Origin: Sulfurovum sp.
Lineage (GTDB): Bacteria > Campylobacterota > Campylobacteria > Campylobacterales > Sulfurovaceae
Reading direction: 5' to 3'
DNA length: 11,387 nt
Assembly (NCBI GenBank): GCA_026193735.1
Contig: JAPHUJ010000336.1
Location: 1 to 11,387 of the forward strand
A program made the translations under genes and the position numbers. Within the stretch, counting starts at the first letter, position 1; every line of letters begins with the position of its first letter. Below the pieces are notes generated by a model. The model was not told the DNA's origin. It searched no databases and saw nothing but the letters and a program-made list of their open reading frames with translations. Below are positions 7,039 through 11,387 of this stretch, piece after piece.

Positions 7039-7665
7039 ATGAAGTTATACATACTTGGTTCAAGTTTATATGCTGAAGAGATCGCAGATTATATTATAAG
7101 CTCTGGAACACATCACTTAAGTGGGTTTATTGAGGGTCAAGACCAAGAAAAATGTTCTCGTGAGCTCTTGGAACGTCCGATATTGTGGATCGATGATATT
7201 TCAGAACTTGATGAAAACTGTAGAGGTATATGTGCAGTGGGAAGTCCAAAGCGTAAAAAATTTATTGAGCAGGCACAATCTAAGGGATTAAAATTTACCA
7301 CGTTTGCACACCCTGGTGCCTTTATATCTTCTTCTGCAACTTTAGGTACAGGTTCAATAGTAGGCGCAGGTAGTATCATTGCTGTCAAAACGTCCATTGG
7401 TGCACATACCATCATAAACCGTGGCTGTTTGATAGGACATCATGTCACCATCGGAGATTATGTAACTATATCCCCAGGTGCCAATATTGCGGGGAAGACA
7501 GTGATCGGTGATGGATCATATATCGCCATGGGTGCGATCATACTTGATGGTATCACGATAGGAAAAAATGTGGTTGTTGGTGCAGGTGCCGTTGTCACAA
7601 AAGATGTACCTGATAACGTTCAAGTGGTTGGGTTACCGGCACGTATTGTCAAAGAGTTCACATAA
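7039..7665 (+). CDS. NeuD/PglD-family sugar N- or O-acyltransferase
   Basis: A 208-residue protein with two parts. An N-terminal Rossmann-like PglD domain begins MKLYILGSSLYAEEIADYI (1-19) and carries a central GICAVGSPKRKKF (63-75). A left-handed beta-helix of hexapeptide repeats follows (about 95-195), with strings such as TLGTGSIVGAGSII and VIGDGSYIAMGAII. The segment CLIGHHVTIGDYVTISPG (130-147) carries the family's catalytic histidine (His134 or His135). Relatives transfer acetyl or other acyl groups from acyl-CoA to amino sugars (PglD, VioB-like) or hydroxyls (NeuD). Next to a VioA-like aminotransferase, N-acylation of a 4-amino-4,6-dideoxy sugar is the likely reaction. ATG 7039 is chosen because GGAGA (7026-7030) lies 8 bases upstream; the earlier ATG at 7024 overlaps that ribosome site. 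Confidence 0.9.
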   Translation: MKLYILGSSLYAEEIADYIISSGTHHLSGFIEGQDQEKCSRELLERPILWIDDISELDENCRGICAVGSPKRKKFIEQAQSKGLKFTTFAHPGAFISSSATLGTGSIVGAGSIIAVKTSIGAHTIINRGCLIGHHVTIGDYVTISPGANIAGKTVIGDGSYIAMGAIILDGITIGKNVVVGAGAVVTKDVPDNVQVVGLPARIVKEFT

Positions 7666-7699
7666 TCAATCAAGTCAATATATATGAAGGATAACAATT

Positions 7700-8572
7700 A
7701 TGAGAAATGAAATGATTATTAATTTTACACCCACAGGTATGATACCGACCAAAGAGATGACACCTCATGTTCCCATATCTGTCTCAGAGATCATTGAAGA
7801 TGTACATAGAGCCACTGAAATTGGAATCACTATGGTACACCTTCATGCACGCGATGAAATCACAGGAAAACCAACGTATAAAGCAGAGGTCTATGGTGAT
7901 ATCATTGCCGGTATTCGCTCTTTTGCTCCAGATCTAATTATTGGAGTTTCATTGAGCGGAAGAGGCATTAAAGAGTTTGCCCATCGCGCTGAACCACTTC
8001 AGCTTGAAGGAGATTTGAAACCAGATATGGGTAGCTTAACACTCAGTTCGTTGAATTTCAATCGTATAGCCAGCATCAATGAACCGGATATGATCCAGAA
8101 ATTGGCAAATGAGATGAAAGTAAAAGGAATTTTACCTGAACTGGAAGTTTTTGATGTTGGGATGGTCAATTATGCCAAATATCTTATAAAGAAAGGATTG
8201 TTACAAGAACCACACTATTTTAATCTTTTGTTTGGGAATGCTGCATGTGTTCAGCCGGATCTGCTACATACAGGTGTAGTGACACGAGATCTTCCTGAAA
8301 ACTCTTACTGTAGCTTTGCAGGAATAGGTGATGCGCAGCTTATGATGAACTCTCTGGGCATAGCTGCCGGAGTAGGAGTGAGAGTTGGATTGGAAGATAC
8401 CATATGGTATGATCAGGCACGAACCAGACTTGCTACAAACAGTGATCTTTTACAACGCATTCACACAATGGCCGAAGCGAATGAACGTAATATGATGACA
8501 CCAAAAAGTTTAAGGAAACGCCTAAACCTTCATGAAGGCTTTGGAAAATATGGGTATAAAGAGAGGTTTTAG
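7700..8572 (+). CDS. BKACE-family (DUF849) beta-keto acid cleavage enzyme
   Basis: A 290-residue TIM-barrel protein of the 3-keto-5-aminohexanoate cleavage (Kce)/BKACE family. Family members use a metal ion and acetyl-CoA to cleave a beta-keto acid, releasing acetoacetate and a new acyl-CoA. Visible motifs are NFTPTGMIPTKEMTPHVP (8-25), MVHLHARD (45-52) with metal ligands His47 and His49, GVSLSGRG (82-89), LPELEVFD (145-152) and GVRVGLEDTIWYD (226-238) with Arg228, the metal-binding Glu232 and Asp233. All key residues seem present, so it should be active. AAGGA (7687-7691) precedes the ATG by 8 bases. The gene follows the acyltransferase by 34 bases. BKACE enzymes are usually tied to amino-acid breakdown, so its place in a sugar cassette suggests it supplies an acyl-CoA for sugar acylation (inference). 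The substrate is not known. Confidence 0.9.
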   Translation: MRNEMIINFTPTGMIPTKEMTPHVPISVSEIIEDVHRATEIGITMVHLHARDEITGKPTYKAEVYGDIIAGIRSFAPDLIIGVSLSGRGIKEFAHRAEPLQLEGDLKPDMGSLTLSSLNFNRIASINEPDMIQKLANEMKVKGILPELEVFDVGMVNYAKYLIKKGLLQEPHYFNLLFGNAACVQPDLLHTGVVTRDLPENSYCSFAGIGDAQLMMNSLGIAAGVGVRVGLEDTIWYDQARTRLATNSDLLQRIHTMAEANERNMMTPKSLRKRLNLHEGFGKYGYKERF

Positions 8573-8605
8573 CATTGAATATCTTACTAAATATCGTCTC
8601 TTTTT

Positions 8606-8647
8606 TTAGATAATATGTCTAAATTTGTGGGGCATCTTGTGAAGTAG
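8606..8647 (+). pseudogene. Remnant 3' end of a glutathionylspermidine synthase-family gene
   Basis: Read on the + strand, TTA at 8606 to TAG at 8647 encodes LDNMSKFVGHLVK-stop. This matches residues 380-392 of the intact ligase (LDNMSKFVGHYVK, bases 4381-4419) at 12 of 13 positions. At DNA level 29 of 39 bases agree, including a 14-base identical core (4387-4400 and 8612-8625). Eight codons differ and seven of these changes are synonymous; only Tyr-to-Leu alters the protein. That pattern is expected for a once functional, diverged allele rather than a fresh duplication or chance. Similarity stops sharply at 8606, where a T run (8601-8607) follows unrelated sequence. The bases from 8619 on also encode the end of apaH on the other strand. 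Confidence 0.75.
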
Positions 8648-9500
8648 GTCTTTCTACTTCACTTTCATCTTTTTTTGTCAATTCTTTTTTTGCACAATCT
8701 ATAGAAACTATTTCAATTTCATCACTGTCAATACGCGCAGCGGTAAGTTGACCACCCCATAAACATCCGGTATCTAAAGCCAACACATGTTCATCTTCGT
8801 AAAGTCCTAATGTTGACCAATGACCAAAAATAATACGCAGATCAATATCTTTACGATCTTTGCACTCAAACCAAGGTTTCAATCCTTTTTTTCTTAGTTC
8901 ATCCGTAGGTGCACCTTTTTGGTCAAAATCAAGCCTATGATCACCATAACAAAAACGCATACGTGTAAACGCACTCACAATATAACGGTCAATATCTATA
9001 AGGCTTGCCTCTCTGTTAAAACGATTACTCCCTTTACGAAGCATCTGTTCCAACCAAATTCCAGCATGATCGCTTTGTAATTTCTCTTCCACGCCTTTAG
9101 CATACATCATAGCCATGCCCAAATCAAACTCAGGTGAGATACCGGCGTGAGCCATACAAAATCCAAGTTGATAATCCACATGTAAAAACTTTTGTCCTCT
9201 AAGCCAATCTATGAGCTTTTTAGCTTCCGGTGATTTAAGTATAGGATCAATAGTCGGATTGGATTTTTTGATCCCATAGTAAGCCGCTATTAAGGTAATG
9301 TCATGATTTCCCAAAACGATCTCAACATTTTCTTTTATACTATATAGATATTCCAATGTCTCAAGTGAACCTTCCCCCCTATTTACTAAATCTCCAGCTA
9401 TCCAAAGCTTGTCTTGCTTTACATCAAAGTCTATCTTTTCCAGTAGCTCTCTAAAGGAATTGTAGCATCCTTGTATATCACCTATAGCCCAAACTGCCAT
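8619..9500 (-). CDS. apaH: Symmetrical bis(5'-nucleosyl)-tetraphosphatase (ApaH)
   Basis: A 293-residue calcineurin-like metallophosphoesterase. It hydrolyses diadenosine tetraphosphate to two ADP and limits this stress-linked nucleotide. The two-metal site is visible in order: GDIQGC (7-12), GDLVNRGEGS (36-45), GNHD (64-67), HAGISP (118-123) and GHWS (226-229), followed by ALDTGCLWGGQLTA (241-254) typical of ApaH. It is about a dozen residues longer than the E. coli enzyme as remembered. The hydrophilic tail after about residue 272 is unlike the folded domain, and the last nine residues are antisense to the ligase-gene remnant, so the tail may be a by-product of convergent overlap. The ATG shares one base with the upstream stop (TAATG), implying translational coupling. 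No promoter lies directly upstream; it belongs to the - strand run that includes prmC. Confidence 0.93.
   Translation of the reverse strand: MAVWAIGDIQGCYNSFRELLEKIDFDVKQDKLWIAGDLVNRGEGSLETLEYLYSIKENVEIVLGNHDITLIAAYYGIKKSNPTIDPILKSPEAKKLIDWLRGQKFLHVDYQLGFCMAHAGISPEFDLGMAMMYAKGVEEKLQSDHAGIWLEQMLRKGSNRFNREASLIDIDRYIVSAFTRMRFCYGDHRLDFDQKGAPTDELRKKGLKPWFECKDRKDIDLRIIFGHWSTLGLYEDEHVLALDTGCLWGGQLTAARIDSDEIEIVSIDCAKKELTKKDESEVERPTSQDAPQI
8639..8676 (+). terminator. Rho-independent terminator at the ligase-gene remnant
   Basis: GTGAAGTAG (8639-8647) and CTACTTCAC (8654-8662) form a perfect 9-pair stem with a 6-base loop, followed by TTTCATC and seven Ts (8670-8676). The left arm includes the remnant's stop codon, so this was probably the original terminator of the ligase operon. 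It now ends + strand transcription through the cassette. The T run lies only on the + side, and the hairpin falls within the last codons of apaH on the opposite strand. Confidence 0.75.
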
Positions 9501-9988
9501 TAACTGTATCCTAACTGTTTTTTATACTCGGCTACTTTTTGCTCGAACGTCATCTTTGCATAAGCGGCTGAAGGTGAAGGCAGATAGACTGTTTCTATGC
9601 TAAGCTGTGGAAAATGTATTTTAAAAAGTGTTTCTGCTTTTTTCCCTGTAAAAGCCAATTTAGTAATACTAGGATGATCTTCTAAAAAAGTGACTAAGTC
9701 ATTGACCTCTTCATTTTCCAAAGAACTGTCAAGAGAGTTGTCTCGACTACATACTTTTACCATGTCCCAAAGTCCCAACTTAGACTCTTTAAGTAACCAG
9801 ATTTTTTGGTCACGGTTGATCACCGGATAGGTGGTAATATTTTCGAGAATTTTCCAAAATTGATTGCGCGGGTGTGCATAATAAAAATTCTTTTCAAAAG
9901 ATTGAATACTGGGGAAGGAACCCAATATCAATGTTTGTGTATTTTTAAATACAATAGGTTTGAAGGGATGTTCTAGAACTTCACTCAT
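9500..9988 (-). CDS. Hypoxanthine/deoxyinosine-DNA glycosylase family (UDG superfamily)
   Basis: A protein of about 162 residues resembling the small family of DNA-deoxyinosine glycosylases in the uracil-DNA glycosylase superfamily. Visible motifs are LILGSFPSIQSFEKNFYYAH (20-39) followed by PRNQFW (40-45), the superfamily's water-activating/base-pocket region; LAFTGKKAETLF (111-122); and LPSPSAAYA (136-144), the C-terminal DNA-intercalation loop region. Its proposed role is excision of hypoxanthine (deaminated adenine) from DNA; substrate assignment comes from family memory. The start is uncertain: ATG 9988 is used here, but GTG 9994 overlaps the previous stop as TAGTG and would add two residues. 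Neither has a strong ribosome site, so translational coupling is likely. Its stop overlaps the apaH start by one base. Confidence 0.78.
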   Translation of the reverse strand: MSEVLEHPFKPIVFKNTQTLILGSFPSIQSFEKNFYYAHPRNQFWKILENITTYPVINRDQKIWLLKESKLGLWDMVKVCSRDNSLDSSLENEEVNDLVTFLEDHPSITKLAFTGKKAETLFKIHFPQLSIETVYLPSPSAAYAKMTFEQKVAEYKKQLGYS

Positions 9989-9993
9989 ACTCA

Positions 9994-10473
9994 CTACTTA
10001 CATGCCTTACGCATATTTTGTATGATAAGTACCAACAATGCCAAAGAAAAGATCTTGAAATTTATTTCACTTCCTTTATGCGTATTTATGAACGCTATAG
10101 ACTTTGTCATCTCTACACCCTGCTCTTGCATTGTAATAATATCTGGAATATAATACTGGGAAAAAAGTAATCCTGTTACCAACACAAAGAATGTCGCCAC
10201 TTGTGTCACGGTATCTCTTTCAAATTTTTTAAATTTATAACCTTCATAAAGCACTACAGCAACAAGTATTATATTGACCAAATAAGAGAGTCTCAAAAAG
10301 TTCTCTGTCATTATCTGACCTTCTTGAAATTGTGTTAAAATCTCAGCACCCAGCCATTGTTCTGTATGAAATGTAACCGGTGCTACTACGATGCCGGCAA
10401 AAAGCCCTGCCCCAAGCATTGTGCTTAAGAGTATGAGATATGTCATTGTTGTCATTCTAAAATATTTATTCAT
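9994..10473 (-). CDS. DUF4149-like four-helix membrane protein
   Basis: A 159-residue integral membrane protein with four predicted transmembrane helices: about residues 10-32, 62-78, 90-108 and 137-153. The first helix runs LLSTMLGAGLFAGIVVAPVTF, a Gly-rich start followed by an Ala-Pro pair that resembles DUF4149/TMEM205-type proteins (a resemblance from memory, not a search). The function is unknown. The ATG at 10473 is supported by AGGA (10483-10486) upstream at reasonable spacing. It begins 15 bases after the prmC stop, and its TAG stop touches the next gene, so it is part of the same - strand operon. Confidence 0.75.
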   Translation of the reverse strand: MNKYFRMTTMTYLILLSTMLGAGLFAGIVVAPVTFHTEQWLGAEILTQFQEGQIMTENFLRLSYLVNIILVAVVLYEGYKFKKFERDTVTQVATFFVLVTGLLFSQYYIPDIITMQEQGVEMTKSIAFINTHKGSEINFKIFSLALLVLIIQNMRKACK

Positions 10474-10488
10474 GCTTTTACATCCTAA

Positions 10489-11307
10489 TTAAAATTTGAG
10501 TATAAACCCACGGTCAAACTCTGCCAGATCTTTATAAAATTTTATGTATTTTACTCCGATTTTATTAACAAAGTCTTGTAGTGGTTCTTTTTGATCATAG
10601 CCCATCTCACAGGCAAGGTATTTGATACCTCTGTCCTTCACATCCAAGATTATCTGTTTGAGTAATTCATCTCCCATTCTTCCACCAAAAAGTGCTTCTT
10701 TTGGTTCATAGTCAATCACATTGGATTCAAGTAAAAAATCTTCCGCAATGTAAGGGGGGTTGGAAACAACCAATTCCAAAACTTCTGGTACCGCATCAAT
10801 AAGGTTAGACTTACGTAATTCTATCTGCTTACTCAGACCAAAAGTCTCAATGTTTTTTCCTGCTACTTTAAGTGGAGTATCACAAATATCTGTAGCAATA
10901 ATATGAAGATGGGGAAACTTACGCGCCAAGATCACAGAGATGGCACCAGACCCTATACCTATTTCAGCCATTCTAGTGATATTTTCTTTTTCTATGATCT
11001 CTGCGACCAAGTCTATAAGTATCTCAGTCTCAGGTCTGGGTATAAGTACCCCCTCTTCAACATCTAAATGAATGTCATAAAAACTGGCTGATCCTACGAT
11101 GTATTCGTAAGGTTCATGAACAGCTCTTCTTTGGATAAGTTTTTGAAAAGCATTCACATCAGCAAAAATATCCATATCATGTGTCAATAAATACGTACGG
11201 TCTTTTCCAAGATGATAGGCCAAGAGTAGTTCTGCTTCAAAAGCTGGACGTTCACAAGCCTCTTGGAGTTGTTCTTTAGCCCAGGACAGCCCTTCTTTAA
11301 TCGTCAT
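10489..11307 (-). CDS. prmC: Peptide chain release factor N5-glutamine methyltransferase (PrmC/HemK)
   Basis: A SAM-dependent methyltransferase that methylates the glutamine of the GGQ motif in release factors RF1 and RF2, raising termination efficiency. Counting from ATG 11307 (272 residues, close to the E. coli length), there is an N-terminal helical release-factor-binding domain (about 1-85), then GVLIPRPETEILID (86-99), the SAM loop MAEIGIGSGAISVILA (113-128), the acidic TD (139-140) and the catalytic NPPY motif (183-186). ATG 11307 (MTIKEGL) fits the usual family start. A TTG at 11325 with a good GAGGGG ribosome site 4 bases upstream would add six residues and cannot be excluded. Its start overlaps a possible upstream reading frame, so it is not the first gene of its operon. 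Confidence 0.93.
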   Translation of the reverse strand: MTIKEGLSWAKEQLQEACERPAFEAELLLAYHLGKDRTYLLTHDMDIFADVNAFQKLIQRRAVHEPYEYIVGSASFYDIHLDVEEGVLIPRPETEILIDLVAEIIEKENITRMAEIGIGSGAISVILARKFPHLHIIATDICDTPLKVAGKNIETFGLSKQIELRKSNLIDAVPEVLELVVSNPPYIAEDFLLESNVIDYEPKEALFGGRMGDELLKQIILDVKDRGIKYLACEMGYDQKEPLQDFVNKIGVKYIKFYKDLAEFDRGFILKF

Positions 11308-11387
11308 TTCTGTCCATATGTGCAAAGATCCCCTCTTTAGGCAGTGCAGGTTCTTCTATCACTTCTTCATCTACGATAGTATTGGAT
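11297..11387 (-). CDS. Possible C-terminal end of an upstream gene (partial)
   Basis: On the - strand only one frame is open from the right window edge. It ends at TAA (11297-11299), giving about 29 codons ending EGIFAHMDRNDD, with an acidic stretch VDEEVIEEPALPKEG. It overlaps the prmC start by 11 bases (ATG 11307), a spacing common in coupled operons. Thirty open codons can occur by chance and no family is recognised, so this is tentative. Confidence 0.4.
   Translation of the reverse strand, partial: SNTIVDEEVIEEPALPKEGIFAHMDRNDD

Larger units (their letters stand above)
4426..8605 (+). other. Putative inserted sugar-modification cassette
   Basis: This segment lies between the intact 3' end of the ATP-grasp ligase gene and a degenerate copy of that same 3' end at 8606. 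It holds four same-strand genes (aminotransferase, glycosyltransferase, acyltransferase, BKACE enzyme) with their own promoter candidates. Their function is unrelated to the flanking housekeeping genes. There is no integrase, transposase or tRNA, so entry by homologous or illegitimate recombination is more likely than by a self-mobile element. The boundaries are set by the end of the repeated segment and could be off by tens of bases. Confidence 0.45.

Noticed and set aside
8558..8603. AAAGAGA (8558-8564) pairing with TCTCTTT (8597-8603) before a T run as a terminator for the BKACE gene
   Set aside because: The loop would be 32 bases and the stem only 7 AT-rich pairs. The hairpin at 8639-8662 is much better and lies just downstream.
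9374..9379. Run of six Cs (Gs in apaH) as a phase-variation tract
   Set aside because: Six bases is shorter than the tracts of eight or more that switch in Campylobacterota, and apaH is not a surface-structure gene. A similar G6 in prmC (10754-10759) is rejected for the same reason.

Overview
The window looks like a piece of a Campylobacterota chromosome (Sulfurovum/Sulfurimonas-like; the genus is a guess). The base composition is AT-rich. The FtsA and FtsZ sequences fit this group. So does a UPF0323-type lipoprotein followed directly by a stand-alone glutathionylspermidine-synthase-family ATP-grasp gene; as I recall, Campylobacter jejuni (Cj0371-Cj0372) and Helicobacter pylori (HP0232-HP0233) have the same pair. 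No RNA genes, CRISPR arrays, insertion sequences or integrase genes were seen. The longest stretch without a gene is about 230 bases (4426-4659).

Layout. (1) Bases 1-2522, + strand: the 3' part of ftsA and all of ftsZ, ending at a possible hairpin terminator. (2) Bases 2614-4425, + strand: an extended -10 promoter, the lipoprotein gene and the ATP-grasp ligase gene. (3) Bases 4426-8605, + strand: two promoter candidates, then four genes: a DegT/VioA-type sugar aminotransferase, a family-2 glycosyltransferase, a NeuD/PglD-type acyltransferase and a BKACE (DUF849) beta-keto acid cleavage enzyme. (4) Bases 8606-8676: a 13-codon in-frame copy of the 3' end of the ATP-grasp gene with its own stop codon, overlapped by a rho-independent terminator. 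(5) Bases 8619-11387, - strand: a tight run of prmC, a DUF4149-like membrane protein, a hypoxanthine/deoxyinosine-DNA glycosylase-family gene and apaH, converging on region 4. The tail of one more gene may enter from the right edge.

Main observation. The ATP-grasp gene's last codons recur 4.2 kb downstream as LDNMSKFVGHLVK-stop, against LDNMSKFVGHYVKL-stop in the intact gene. Of the eight codons that differ among these 13, seven are synonymous. The downstream copy is therefore probably a remnant of a once functional, diverged allele. The simplest reading is that the ligase gene originally converged directly on apaH, and that a sugar-modification cassette, together with a replacement 3' end or whole ligase gene, was placed between the ligase gene and its old terminator.

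How the cassette could work (inference). The aminotransferase makes a nucleotide-linked 4-amino-4,6-dideoxy sugar, the acyltransferase N-acylates it, the BKACE enzyme may supply an unusual acyl-CoA, and the glycosyltransferase attaches the sugar to a glycan or flagellin. The logic resembles the anthrose and modified-viosamine pathways, but with BKACE chemistry as the possible acyl source. The dTDP-sugar synthase and dehydratase would have to be encoded elsewhere.
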